Assembly (NCBI GenBank): GCA_026874595.1
Contig: JAPPUL010000082.1
Coordinates: 868,001-932,000 of the forward strand
DNA length: 64,000 nucleotides
Reading direction: 5' to 3'
Origin: Sipunculus nudus
Lineage: Eukaryota; Annelida; Sipuncula; Golfingiida; Sipunculidae
Shown here: positions 36,939 through 46,238 of the stretch, piece by piece
How positions within the stretch are numbered: the first letter of the stretch is position 1
How the letters are laid out: each line of letters begins with the position of its first letter
Made by a program: the position numbers and the translations under genes
The notes under the pieces: model-generated
What the model saw: only the letters and a program-made list of their open reading frames with translations
Databases searched by the model: none
Told to the model about the DNA's origin: nothing

Positions 36939-37976
36939 ATGCTTAGTTATATATTAAAGAGACTATTTTTCATGATACCGACGATGCTTGGAATAAGCTT
37001 ATTAAGCTTTACGATGATACGGCTTGCACCTGGCAATCCGGCATCACTGCTTGAGCAACAGGGTGAGAGCATAGTGCAAAAGACAGAAGAGGTCTCATTT
37101 GAAAGTGTTGATGAGTTTAGACGGCGTTATAATCTTGATAAACCGATACACATACAATACTTAACGTGGCTTGAGAAGATAATAACTTTTGACTTTGGAA
37201 ACTCTATGGTATATCCTGGCAAGAGTGTAAATACACTGCTGCTTGAAGCACTACCTTATACAATGGGTCTTTCTATTGCAACTATATTTTTGACTTACCT
37301 AATAGCAATACCAATAGGGATACTAATGTCTGTAAAGGAAAACAGTCTAATAGATAAGACACTTAGTGTTTTTTTGTTCATGTTATATTCACTGCCAAGC
37401 TTTTTCGTTGCAATATGGCTTATAAGTCTTTTTGCAAGTGAGGGCATTACAGATAAACTATTTCTAGGACTACCAGTAAACATATTCAAAGCCCAGGTAG
37501 GAGCAACGGGAGCTTCTTTCTCAGAAGGCATATATATATGGTTTATAGACATACTAAAGCGTTATACCCTGCCCGTAATATGCCTTACAATAGGCTCTTA
37601 TGCCTATCTCTCACGGCAAATGCGAGGTAGTATGCTTGAGGTTTTACGAAAAGATTATATAAAAACAGCTCGTTCAAAAGGACTTAGTGAAAAGATTGTA
37701 GTATTTAAGCACGCACTGAGAAACTCATTAATACCAATAATAACAATAGCCGCATCGATACTGCCTGCAATTATAGGAGGTAATGTCATAATAGAGCAAG
37801 TATTTAATATACCCGGACTTGGCAGACTTGGTTTTGAAGGGATTCAGACAAGAGATTATAACCTAATTATGGCGATATTATATTTGTCTTCGTTGCTTAC
37901 CCTTTTGGGTATACTTTTGTCTGATATACTTTATGTAGTTATAAATCCACAAATAACTTTTGATGATAAGAGCTAG
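36939..37976 (+). CDS. Oligopeptide ABC transporter permease (OppB/DppB type)
   Basis: Protein of 345 residues. YILKRLFFMIPTMLGISLLSF and RLAPGNPASLLEQQGE are the standard start; the docking loop is RGSMLEVLRKDYIKTARSKG with KHALRNSLIP; the end IEQVFNIPGLGRLGFEGI is family-typical. It overlaps the following permease gene by 14-17 bp. Confidence 0.94.
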   Translation: MLSYILKRLFFMIPTMLGISLLSFTMIRLAPGNPASLLEQQGESIVQKTEEVSFESVDEFRRRYNLDKPIHIQYLTWLEKIITFDFGNSMVYPGKSVNTLLLEALPYTMGLSIATIFLTYLIAIPIGILMSVKENSLIDKTLSVFLFMLYSLPSFFVAIWLISLFASEGITDKLFLGLPVNIFKAQVGATGASFSEGIYIWFIDILKRYTLPVICLTIGSYAYLSRQMRGSMLEVLRKDYIKTARSKGLSEKIVVFKHALRNSLIPIITIAASILPAIIGGNVIIEQVFNIPGLGRLGFEGIQTRDYNLIMAILYLSSLLTLLGILLSDILYVVINPQITFDDKS

Positions 37977-39864
37977 GAGAAATAAGTATTTTATGAGAGG
38001 TGATACATATTTAAGCATAGTGCTTAAGCAGTTTAAGAAAAGACAATCAGCCAGGATATCGCTTTTTATAATTATCTTTTTGATGGCAGTGGCAGTATTT
38101 GCTCCGTTTCTTGCAAACAATAAACCGATCATCCTATATTCGACTTATGGCGAGTATTTCAAGTACTTTTTAGGAGGCTTTCAAAAGACTAAAAACAATT
38201 ATATAGAGAATCTCAAAATGCAAGATATCCTAAGTATGCAAAAGTCTTCTAAGCTAAGGGAATATGATAAGATAAAAAAGACGATACATAATCTAAACAA
38301 AGAAAACGACAGTTATGGCAATAAATATGAAGCTTTGAAAGAAAAGATAGATGTTTTATCAAAATCAAGTGCCAAAGCATCGAAAGAGAAAGTAAAAGCC
38401 TTACAGCAAGAGCGTCAACAAATAGGTTCAAAGCAAAATGAAGTGAAAGCAAGAATGCTTACCTTGCAAACTAAAAGAGAAAACGTATCTATATCTCTTT
38501 TGCAGCTTTCAAGTAAACTAGAGTTTGAAAGTAACGCAAAGCTGATTATAAAAAACATTGACAATATGCTTTTTACACTAAACGAACATGTTAGAAAATC
38601 GCTTTACCCAATAAAAGAAGATTATGAGGCTTTATTTACAAGTAATAATTATGGTATTGGATTAGAGGGTGAGGGTTTAGGGGAGTATATAAAATCAATA
38701 AATAAGCTTTCTTATGAACTTAACGATGTAATAAGCAAAAGTAAGCTTAAGGGAGAGGATAGTTATCTTGCAATGCGGGTTAGTTTTCCGGTTTTAAATG
38801 ATCTTGATTTTATAGATATACTACTAATTAGCTTATTTATAGGGTTAATAAAGTATCCGTTTATTTTTGTAATAGGCAAGAAGGCATCATTTTTGGGTCT
38901 AAGGGAGAGTATAAGCAATAAGGGACGTTTTATAGTATTTGCTACTTTGGTTTTAATAGTTGGGAGTTTTTTTTATGTCTTAAAAGATGATAATAAGATA
39001 CCAACAAATTATAAGAAGCTTTTGGTAAGTCATTTTGAAAGTGATTTATTAAAAGGAAGTGCTAAAAGTGAAGAAAGGAATGCCTTTGCAATATTTCCGC
39101 CTGTTTCTTTTGGTTTTAATGAGAGTATAATAGAAGAGAAGTTACAAAAGCCTACTATTTGGGATTCTGGTAAAGCTAAGAGCGCTACAAGGCACATTTT
39201 TGGTACAGATGACACAGGACGCGATGTTCTGGCGAGGATAATATGGGGGGCAAGGATTTCTTTATCAGTAGGCTTTGTAGCAGTATTAATATATGTTACA
39301 ATAGGGATAATATTAGGCTCTATAGCGGGTTATTTTGGAGGGCTTGTAGATCTTTTGTTATCACGTTTTATAGAGATAGTGATATGTTTCCCAGCGTTTT
39401 TTTTGATACTAACAATTATAGCCTTTGTAGGGCCAAGCATTACAAATATAATGATAATAATAGGTTTAACGAGTTGGCCTGGGATAGCGCGTCTTGTACG
39501 GGGTGAGTTTTTGCGGCTACGCAATGAAGATTTTGTTGTATCAGCAAAGGCACTTGGCGCATCTGATATAAAGATAATATTTAAGTATATCTTGCCTAAT
39601 TCCCTAACCCCTGTATTAGTATCGGCAACATTTGGCATTGCCTCATCAATGCTTATAGAAGCAGGGCTTAGTTTTTTAGGTTTTGGAGTTCGTGAGCCTT
39701 TCCCAAGTTGGGGAATGATGATTAGTAGTGGGCAAGGGGATGTATTAAATTACTGGTGGCTATCTTTAATTCCTGGCATTGCGATATTTATATCGGTTAC
39801 AAGTTATAACTTGCTAGGAGATGCCCTGAGGGAGGCCCTTGACCCAAAGATGAAAAGTTTATAA
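37963..39864 (+). CDS. OppC-type permease with a ~300-residue insert (coiled coil plus extra helices)
   Basis: About 633 residues, roughly twice the usual OppC length. A normal first helix (RISLFIIIFLMAVAVFAPFLA) is followed by an unusual block: residues ~90-190 are charged and predicted coiled coil (KSSKLREYDKIKKTIHNLNK, ALQQERQQIGSKQNEVKARM), then two extra hydrophobic segments near 283-305 and 322-345. The canonical permease core starts near residue 415: HIFGTDDTGRDVLARIIWGA, the docking loop RGEFLRLRNEDFVVSAKALG and NLLGDALREALDPK. Start is at ATG 37963 (TTG 37960 and ATG 37993 are alternatives); it overlaps the OppB stop. Convergent with exoA, 6-bp overlap. No ATPase genes follow. Confidence 0.88.
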   Translation: MIRARRNKYFMRGDTYLSIVLKQFKKRQSARISLFIIIFLMAVAVFAPFLANNKPIILYSTYGEYFKYFLGGFQKTKNNYIENLKMQDILSMQKSSKLREYDKIKKTIHNLNKENDSYGNKYEALKEKIDVLSKSSAKASKEKVKALQQERQQIGSKQNEVKARMLTLQTKRENVSISLLQLSSKLEFESNAKLIIKNIDNMLFTLNEHVRKSLYPIKEDYEALFTSNNYGIGLEGEGLGEYIKSINKLSYELNDVISKSKLKGEDSYLAMRVSFPVLNDLDFIDILLISLFIGLIKYPFIFVIGKKASFLGLRESISNKGRFIVFATLVLIVGSFFYVLKDDNKIPTNYKKLLVSHFESDLLKGSAKSEERNAFAIFPPVSFGFNESIIEEKLQKPTIWDSGKAKSATRHIFGTDDTGRDVLARIIWGARISLSVGFVAVLIYVTIGIILGSIAGYFGGLVDLLLSRFIEIVICFPAFFLILTIIAFVGPSITNIMIIIGLTSWPGIARLVRGEFLRLRNEDFVVSAKALGASDIKIIFKYILPNSLTPVLVSATFGIASSMLIEAGLSFLGFGVREPFPSWGMMISSGQGDVLNYWWLSLIPGIAIFISVTSYNLLGDALREALDPKMKSL

Positions 39865-40641
39865 GTCTATATCCAGATATATAGGGCAGTGATCAGAACC
39901 CATAACCGATGAGCAATAATCCACATCTTTTACTTTATCGACTAAATCTTTTGTTATAAAAAAGTAATCTATGCGCCATCCTATATTTCGCTCTCGTGCT
40001 CTTGTAACATATGACCACCAACTATATGTATCTTTTTTGTTTGGATTTTTGTGTCTCCATATGTCAATATAATCATGTTCCACTAAACGCGAAATCCATG
40101 CTCGCTCCTCTTTAGTAAAACCAATAGAATGTTCATTTTGGTCAGGCCGTGCAATATCTATTCTTGTGTGTACTATATTAAAGTCGCCGCATATTATTAA
40201 GCTTTTACCTTTCTTTTTAAGTTTTTCAATATGTTCTAAAAAGGCTTCATAAAACAAAAGCTTATATGATAACATCTGAGTACCATCCGCTTTAGCACCA
40301 CCATTTGGGAAATATATATTTAAAAGATGGAACTTCTCAAACTCAAGTTCTATAATCCTGCCATCAGGCACATATATATCAGGTATATCATAAAATGTAT
40401 AATTTATACTTAAAGCCTCTTGCTTGGAATATATGCTTGTACCGGCATAACCTGGCCTTGTTCCATTATGATAATATAGTTTAAAGCCCTTAATTTCTTT
40501 AATATCATCACTTAGCTTGTCTTCTAACGCTTTTGGCTCCTGAAGACATACGATATCAGCATCTATACTAAAAAACCATTCAAAAAAACCTTTCTTTACT
40601 ATTGCCCGAATCCCATTAACATTCCACGAGTATATTTTCAC
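39859..40641 (-). CDS. Exodeoxyribonuclease III (AP endonuclease, Xth family)
   Basis: Protein of 260 residues, normal length. MKIYSWNVNGIRAI binds metal through Asn, CLQEPKA carries the metal Glu, YFPNGG the catalytic Tyr region, CGDFNIVHTRIDIARP the Asp/Asn pair, TYSWWSY and GSDHCPIYLDIDL the terminal Asp-His. It cuts DNA at abasic sites and trims 3' ends in base excision repair. It is the ExoA/Xth class, not APE2. Next gene upstream is panE, 15 bp away, same strand. Confidence 0.94.
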   Translation of the reverse strand: MKIYSWNVNGIRAIVKKGFFEWFFSIDADIVCLQEPKALEDKLSDDIKEIKGFKLYYHNGTRPGYAGTSIYSKQEALSINYTFYDIPDIYVPDGRIIELEFEKFHLLNIYFPNGGAKADGTQMLSYKLLFYEAFLEHIEKLKKKGKSLIICGDFNIVHTRIDIARPDQNEHSIGFTKEERAWISRLVEHDYIDIWRHKNPNKKDTYSWWSYVTRARERNIGWRIDYFFITKDLVDKVKDVDYCSSVMGSDHCPIYLDIDL

Positions 40642-40656
40642 CTTATAAATCCTTTT

Positions 40657-41604
40657 TTATATAGCGCTTATATTTGTTTTAGTTTTAGTTTGGTCTAATA
40701 ATATATTTATGATTTTGTAACAGTAGCTGTTTATAGGAGAGTTTATACCATGCTTTTTTGCCTTGAGAAGAAGATCGCCAAGTATTGCATCAAGCTCTAA
40801 TGGTCTATTATTTAAATAATCTTGTAACATTGATGTTTTAAACTCATAGAAGTGTTTTGGCAAGTCTAGTTGCTTCTCTATGAAATTATCACTTATGCTA
40901 TATCCATATTGCCTTGCAATAAGCGCTGTCTCATTCATTGAACCACGCAAAAGTGAAAGTCCATACTCGCTTTGTATAAGCTTGCCAAGTTCCTTTTTCG
41001 TTATAGTCGAAAGTGGATTATATGCAGCATTCCATACGAGTTTTCCCCATTTAAGATGCATTATATCCTCAGATGAATATGTCTCTAGCCCAGATTCTTT
41101 TAATATGTTATATAAGTTTTTAACAAGTTCAGCGTTTTTACCTTTTTCATAAGAGCCAAGTTGAAAACGACCACCGCCCATATGATTTACCGTATTTGCA
41201 TTAGTTTTTCTAAGTCCTACCAAGGCGCTTGCGGGAATGAGTTTGTCTTTTGCTATGTAATTAAGAAGTAAATCCTCGCTTGATACGCCATTTTGTGTTG
41301 TCATAAAGAATGATTTTTCAAATATTTTCTTCGGCAGCTTAGAAAGTAAACCCTCAACGTCATAACTCTTTGTAGCAAGTATTACCAAATCATAATCAGG
41401 ATCAGAGGGCAAAGCCTCGATTACACGGGCCTTAACAGAAAAAGATTCAATAATGCTACTCTCAACTTTAATGCCAGAAGTCTTTATCATGTCATAACTA
41501 TCGCCTCTGCTAAAAAAGGTTATTTTAGCTTTTTTACTATATCGGGCAATATGACCCCCAAAAAATAAGCCTATTGCTCCAGTCCCAATTAATAATATAT
41601 TCAT
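40657..41604 (-). CDS. panE: 2-dehydropantoate 2-reductase
   Basis: Protein of 315 residues. MNILLIGTGAIGLFFGGHIA is the NADPH-binding Rossmann motif, followed by FFMTTQNGVSSEDLL, KLVWNAAYNPLSTITKKEL (catalytic Lys region) and a C-terminal helical domain ending in the PLELDAILGDLLLKAKKHGI block. It reduces ketopantoate to pantoate for CoA synthesis, the same pathway as coaBC at 12 kb. Confidence 0.9.
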   Translation of the reverse strand: MNILLIGTGAIGLFFGGHIARYSKKAKITFFSRGDSYDMIKTSGIKVESSIIESFSVKARVIEALPSDPDYDLVILATKSYDVEGLLSKLPKKIFEKSFFMTTQNGVSSEDLLLNYIAKDKLIPASALVGLRKTNANTVNHMGGGRFQLGSYEKGKNAELVKNLYNILKESGLETYSSEDIMHLKWGKLVWNAAYNPLSTITKKELGKLIQSEYGLSLLRGSMNETALIARQYGYSISDNFIEKQLDLPKHFYEFKTSMLQDYLNNRPLELDAILGDLLLKAKKHGINSPINSYCYKIINILLDQTKTKTNISAI

Positions 41605-41657
41605 AAACGTTATCCTTAAACTGTGCTTTAAAAGCTCCTATAAAATAAACCCATAAA

Positions 41658-42137
41658 CTATTTTCTTATAAGGCATGTGCAAAATACTCCAATTCCCTCT
41701 CCCCTGCCTATAAAGCCTAACTGCTCAGTTGTCGTTGCTTTAATGCTTATTCTATCTTTTGTAATTTCAAGGGCTTTGGCTATATTATCTTTCATTTCGT
41801 TAATATAATTACTAAGCTTTGGTTTTTCACATAATATTGTTGTATCGACATTAAGTATCTTGTATCCCCGTTTTTGAACCAGAGCGTATGAATGTTTAAG
41901 TAGCTTTATACTTGAGATTCCTTTATATTTAGGGTCGGTGTCGGGATAATGTTTACCTATATCTCCAAGCGAGAGTGTTCCAAGAATGCTATCAGACAAG
42001 GCATGTAGTAAGACATCAGCATCTGAGTGTCCTACAAGCCCTTTGTCATAAGGGACTTCAACACCACCAAGTATAAACTTTTCTCCTTTCCTTAAAATAT
42101 GAACGTCAAAACCATTGCCAACTCTTATATCATTCAA
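41658..42137 (-). CDS. ispF: 2-C-methyl-D-erythritol 2,4-cyclodiphosphate synthase
   Basis: The TTG at 42137 gives MNDIRVGNGFDVH and a 159-residue protein, the normal family length; an upstream ATG at 42191 would add 18 residues that match nothing. The metal ligands are in GNGFDVHIL (Asp, His) and LLHALSDSILG; HSDADVLLH and the end TTTEQLGFIGRGEGIGV complete the pattern. It makes the cyclic diphosphate of the MEP isoprenoid route. Other MEP genes are not in the window. Confidence 0.93.
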   Translation of the reverse strand: MNDIRVGNGFDVHILRKGEKFILGGVEVPYDKGLVGHSDADVLLHALSDSILGTLSLGDIGKHYPDTDPKYKGISSIKLLKHSYALVQKRGYKILNVDTTILCEKPKLSNYINEMKDNIAKALEITKDRISIKATTTEQLGFIGRGEGIGVFCTCLIRK

Positions 42138-42296
42138 AAGCCGATACCTTAAAATAGTACATTTAGAATAAAGATATAAAATGTATGCCAATAAGTATAT
42201 TAAGATATTCTTTAATCGCTATATAGTTTTTTTAGTTTTCGGAGGACTTGTATAAATTTATTTGCTTATTTATAGCAAAACGTATGTTTAACTTAT

Positions 42297-42352
42297 ATTA
42301 CAAACTAAGTATTACAAACTAAGTATTACAAACTAAGTATTAGAAACTAAAA
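42297..42352. repeat. 14-bp tandem repeat, four copies
   Basis: ATTACAAACTAAGT is repeated three times exactly (42297-42338), with a fourth altered copy (42339-42352), in the gap upstream of the GH57 gene and ~50 bp before its start. Confidence 0.85.
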
Positions 42353-42401
42353 ACGTTTAATATAGGCTTATGCACTAAAGCCATTTTAAGATTAAGTTAT
42401 T

Positions 42402-44948
42402 ATGAAATATCTTTGTATACATTCACATTTTTATCAGCCGCCGCGGGAAAACCCATGGCTTTCCTCTATACAGTATCAGCCCTCAGCACATCCTTATCAT
42501 GATTGGAATGAACGTATAAATGCACAGTGTTATAAACCTAATGCCTACTCAAGGTTAATGACAAAAGACAATAAGATTAAAAAGATAATTAACAATTATT
42601 TATATATGAGCTTTAACTTTGGTCCCACATTGCTTTCATGGCTTGCGGATAAGGATATAAAGACATATAATAAGATATTGGAAGCGGATAAGATAAGTTT
42701 GGATCTTTATAACGGACATGGTAATGCAATAGCGCAATGCTATAATCATATAATAATGCCGTTGGCGTCGCTAAAAGATAAGGTAGTGCAGGTTTTATGG
42801 GGGATTGAGGATTTTGTATATCGTTTTGGGCGTTATCCTGAGGGCATGTGGTTACCCGAGACGGCAGTAGATAATGAAAGTCTTTTAGTATTGGCGGATT
42901 ATGATATAAAATATGTAATACTATCCCCTTATCAGGCAAAGGCATTTAGAGGTCTTAATAAAGCTGGGTCTAAAGAAGGGGAGGGGGAATGGATATCGGT
43001 TGAGGGAGGAGTTATAGATCCTTCGAGGGCGTATCGGTATAAGATATTGGATAGGGAAGGAGGAGTTACAGATAAGCATATAGACATCTTTTTTTATGAT
43101 GGAAGGATATCAAAAAGCATAGCCTTTGATGGACTGCTTAAGGACGGCTCAAAGCTTTCCAAACGCTTACTTGAAGGGTATTCTAATGAGCGAGAGCATC
43201 CGCAGCTTTTAAACGTTGCAACAGATGGCGAGACATATGGGCATCATTTTGAATTTGGGCAGATGTGTTTAAGCTTTGCGTTAATGGATCTTAAAGAGCG
43301 TCATGGAGTTGAGCTAACAAATTATGGAAATTATCTTAGAAAGCATCCGCCTGAGTATGAAGTATTTTTATATGAGAATACGTCCTGGAGTTGTTTTCAT
43401 GGGATAGGGAGGTGGCAATCTGATTGTGGATGTAAGATAACAGATAATGCGGGATGGACACAGGAGTGGCGATTACATTTGCGGGAGAGTTTAGATTTTT
43501 TAAAGGGGGAGTCAGACAAGCTATACGAGAGGAGTTTAAGCAGTTATGTAGAAGAGGTATGGGAAGCACAGAAGGGGTATATAGGTGTTATATTGGGCAA
43601 GGAGGGGGGGGGTGAATATATAAAGAGGGTATCTAAAAAGGATTTAACAGATTTGGAGGTAGTAAAGTGTCTAAAGCTGCTTGAGATGTCAAGACAAAGT
43701 TTACTAATGTTTACAAGCTGCGGCTGGTTTTTCGATGACATATCGGGTATAGAGACGGTGCAAATATTAAAGCACGCCTGTTGTGTAATAGAGTATGGGA
43801 AAGAGTTTGGAGCGAGTGGTCTTGAGGGTGAATTTCTTAAACTGCTTGACATGGCAAAAAGCAATGTGACAAAACATGGGAGTGGAGGGGATATATATGT
43901 AAATGAGGTAAAAAAGAGCATAGTAAGCCAAGAGGCTATTGTGGCCTATCACGGGCTTTTGCGGGTGGTTAAGGAGGGTGAGGGTGCTTTGGGCTTGGCT
44001 ATTACATTATATAATCAAAAACTTAGATACAAAGATTATTATGAGACTATCTATTCATTTAATGATGAAAAGCTACATATAGTACTAGGTTTTGTGGGAG
44101 TAGAAGGGCAAAAGACATTAGAGACGAATGAATATATATATATAGTGTTAAAGCGCGGGCAGGGTTTAAGTTGCTGGGTATGTGCTGGTAATGATTTTGG
44201 ATATGTAAAGGGGGAGGTTCTAAGGTTATTGAGGGAGGGGTTATATTCGAGCTTAGAGAGTCTATTAAGGGAAGAATTTGGGTGTAGGCGGTATGGACTT
44301 AATGTTTTACAAATAGGTGATGTAGATGTATTTGATGGATTAGTAGATATAGGATTAGTAGAGGAGGCTTATGAGCAAATTTATAAGAGTAATAAGGAAC
44401 TATTAGAATTATATATAGGAGGAGGTTTTGCAATAGATAATATTTTAAAAGATGTTTATGGATATGAGCTTAGAAAACGTCTTACTGTATTGCTAGCGGA
44501 GATTATCGAGGATAATCATATAAAGAAAGAAGGTGGGTATAGAGAATCTACTTTTGCTATTTTGGTAAAGAAGCTAGATAGTATACTTGAGGCGATGGAA
44601 TTGTTTAGGATTGCAGTAGACAAAGAAGCGATAAATCTTTTAGAAGGAGAGATATTAAAAGGTTTAACTGAGGTTTTACAAAGTGGTCTAGATACAAATA
44701 GAAGCAAACTAAATATAAGTAAACTAAAGAAGACATATTATATTTTAGATTTGGGAATAAGGTCAAAACTCAAGTTAAATACCTGGGCAATACAAAATAA
44801 ATATATAGAAGTATTAGAAGGGCTAGACTGGGTTTCTGCTTTGGGATGCGCAGGAGAAGATAGAGAGATATTAAAAGAGCTACTTAAGGGGATTGGAAAA
44901 CGGTTGAATTTTGCAGAAGAATATATAATAAGCTTGCAAAAGGATTAG
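42402..44948 (+). CDS. GH57-type glycosidase with DUF3536 C-terminal region
   Basis: Protein of 848 residues. The N-terminal ~330 residues are the GH57 barrel: KYLCIHSHFYQPPRENPWLS, SFNFGPTLLSWL, PEGMWLPETAVDNESLLVLA with the catalytic Glu, and NVATDGETYGHHFEFGQ with the acid Asp. The remainder (~350-848) is the helical DUF3536 region (SFHGIGRW-like ENTSWSCFHGIGRWQSDCG, AQKGYIGVIL, ACCVIEYG). This plan is common in spirochetes and other bacteria with alpha-glucan stores. The precise reaction is not established; amylase or glucanotransferase activity is likely. Alone in its direction, followed by ndk after ~60 bp. Confidence 0.88.
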   Translation: MKYLCIHSHFYQPPRENPWLSSIQYQPSAHPYHDWNERINAQCYKPNAYSRLMTKDNKIKKIINNYLYMSFNFGPTLLSWLADKDIKTYNKILEADKISLDLYNGHGNAIAQCYNHIIMPLASLKDKVVQVLWGIEDFVYRFGRYPEGMWLPETAVDNESLLVLADYDIKYVILSPYQAKAFRGLNKAGSKEGEGEWISVEGGVIDPSRAYRYKILDREGGVTDKHIDIFFYDGRISKSIAFDGLLKDGSKLSKRLLEGYSNEREHPQLLNVATDGETYGHHFEFGQMCLSFALMDLKERHGVELTNYGNYLRKHPPEYEVFLYENTSWSCFHGIGRWQSDCGCKITDNAGWTQEWRLHLRESLDFLKGESDKLYERSLSSYVEEVWEAQKGYIGVILGKEGGGEYIKRVSKKDLTDLEVVKCLKLLEMSRQSLLMFTSCGWFFDDISGIETVQILKHACCVIEYGKEFGASGLEGEFLKLLDMAKSNVTKHGSGGDIYVNEVKKSIVSQEAIVAYHGLLRVVKEGEGALGLAITLYNQKLRYKDYYETIYSFNDEKLHIVLGFVGVEGQKTLETNEYIYIVLKRGQGLSCWVCAGNDFGYVKGEVLRLLREGLYSSLESLLREEFGCRRYGLNVLQIGDVDVFDGLVDIGLVEEAYEQIYKSNKELLELYIGGGFAIDNILKDVYGYELRKRLTVLLAEIIEDNHIKKEGGYRESTFAILVKKLDSILEAMELFRIAVDKEAINLLEGEILKGLTEVLQSGLDTNRSKLNISKLKKTYYILDLGIRSKLKLNTWAIQNKYIEVLEGLDWVSALGCAGEDREILKELLKGIGKRLNFAEEYIISLQKD

Positions 44949-45008
44949 AATATATTATACTATAGAGCTAAAGTTAAAAAATATATAGATGTATAAAAAG
45001 GATATATA

Positions 45009-45434
45009 ATGGTTGAGAGGACATTATCGATAATAAAGCCAGATGCAGTACGTTCAAAAAAGACAGGCAAGATAATAACAATGTATGAAGAGCATGGTTT
45101 TTCAATATTGGGACAAAAAAAGCTTTTGTTGAACAGAGAAGAAGCTATGGTGTTTTATGCAGAACATAAGGACAGACCATTTTTTGAAGAGCTTGTAGAG
45201 TTTATGATATCAGGGCCTATAGTAGTCCAAGTGCTTGAGAAGGAGAGTGCAATTAAGTCAAACCGTGAACTAATGGGAGCAACAGATCCAAAAGAAGCAA
45301 AAGAGGGGACAATAAGAAAGTTATATGCAAATAACAAGGGAGAGAATGCGGTACATGGTTCTGACACTTTAAGCAGTGCGGCACGTGAGATATCGTATTT
45401 TTTCAGTGAATCTGAATTATTTAAAGCGGAGTAA
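45009..45434 (+). CDS. ndk: Nucleoside diphosphate kinase
   Basis: Protein of 141 residues. [20 protein letters not shown] at the start, the [11 protein letters not shown] and [19 protein letters not shown] blocks, and [20 protein letters not shown] with the phosphorylated His (about His119). It balances NTP pools by ping-pong phosphate transfer. A small gene follows after 4 bp, then palindromes. Confidence 0.96.
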   Translation: MVERTLSIIKPDAVRSKKTGKIITMYEEHGFSILGQKKLLLNREEAMVFYAEHKDRPFFEELVEFMISGPIVVQVLEKESAIKSNRELMGATDPKEAKEGTIRKLYANNKGENAVHGSDTLSSAAREISYFFSESELFKAE

Positions 45435-45438
45435 TATT

Positions 45439-45684
45439 ATGAATAAGATAAAGACATTAATAACAAAATCGCACGGGATAATAAGGTCAGAGATAAATAA
45501 TGATCTACAAAAGACGAATCCTTTAGCAAGTCGAGGGATATACCTTGTTGAACTTGGGAGTGGAGTTATAAGGGGCTATGATACATATAAATATGCATTT
45601 GATGAGGTTAGTGGAGATATAGTAAGGAAAGAGAATTTTGGAGAAGCTGAATCCTCAAAAGATGAATCCTCAAAAGCTGAATAA
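45439..45684 (+). CDS. Small unknown protein behind ndk
   Basis: The ATG at 45439 starts 4 bp after the ndk stop, giving 81 residues. The frame is open further upstream but that part overlaps ndk. The product has a Gly-rich middle (RGIYLVELGSGVIRGYDTYK) and ends with a duplicated acidic unit (ESSKDESSKAE, from GATGAATCCTCAAAA-type repeats). Cytoplasmic by composition; function unknown. Confidence 0.6.
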   Translation: MNKIKTLITKSHGIIRSEINNDLQKTNPLASRGIYLVELGSGVIRGYDTYKYAFDEVSGDIVRKENFGEAESSKDESSKAE

Positions 45685-45690
45685 TAAACA

Positions 45691-45760
45691 TAAGACTTAA
45701 TGTCTTAAAAAATTGCCTTAAAATAAGACAGTGTCTTAAAATAAGACACAAGATGTCTTA
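45691..45760. promoter_or_regulatory. Three consecutive palindromes with TAAGAC(A) arms
   Basis: TAAGAC-N5-GTCTTA (45691-45707), TAAGACA-N-TGTCTTA (45724-45738, nearly gap-free) and TAAGACA-N5-TGTCTTA (45742-45760) follow the ndk unit. Each can fold as a hairpin, so transcription end is possible; the shared arms could also be repeated sites for a dimeric regulator of the small ORF downstream. Confidence 0.5.
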
Positions 45761-45906
45761 AAAAGCGATACAAACCTTAAAAAACAAGTGGCTAAAAGCT
45801 GCTGTAGAAGTCGTCTATAAATATAATATAGTTTTGAAGTAGTTGGTACTTCTTTTGCATATATAATCGAGTTAGGCTTAGGATTATAAAAGTATAAGGA
45901 GTATCT

Positions 45907-46068
45907 ATGAGCAGTAAAACTATGTTATTAATGGTGATATCAATATCCTTATTTATCTTAAACGTACTATTTGTTAGCTATATAAGGAGTACAATGGATG
46001 CGAAAGTATTAGTTCCCCTGTCGTTTAAAGAGTTTGTGGATAAGGGAGTAAATACATTTGATATATAG
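45907..46068 (+). CDS. Small single-helix membrane protein
   Basis: A 53-residue ORF with AAGGAG 5 bp before the ATG. Residues 5-26 are a hydrophobic helix (TMLLMVISISLFILNVLFVS), followed by a short polar tail ending SFKEFVDKGVNTFDI. It looks like a real small membrane protein. Its 3' part is duplicated 141 bp further on. Confidence 0.55.
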   Translation: MSSKTMLLMVISISLFILNVLFVSYIRSTMDAKVLVPLSFKEFVDKGVNTFDI

Positions 46069-46238
46069 GTATTAATCAAATATTAATTTAATAACCTGCT
46101 CTTAAATTTGTTATTTGTTATTTATATTAGTACACTTGATGAGGATGCAGAACTACTGCTGTCGTTTAAAGAGTTTGTGGATAAGGGAGTAAATACATTT
46201 GATATATAAGTATTAATCAAATATTAATTTAATAACCT
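46018..46238. repeat. 80-bp direct repeat (141-bp period) reaching into lon
   Basis: 46018-46097 and 46159-46238 differ at a single base. The second copy includes the last 26 nt of the lon coding region (minus strand). So the first copy also holds a stray fragment of the lon 3' end. Confidence 0.9.
46099..46209 (+). pseudogene. Truncated second copy of the small membrane ORF
   Basis: In the same frame a 36-residue stretch (LLNLLFVIYISTLDEDAELL, then SFKEFVDKGVNTFDI) resembles the C-terminal two thirds of the preceding ORF. It lacks the N-terminus and any ATG or ribosome site. The last third is nearly identical; the helix part has diverged. Confidence 0.7.

Noticed and set aside
42297-42352. 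CRISPR array
   Set aside because: The 14-bp units are head-to-tail without spacers; no cas genes in the window.
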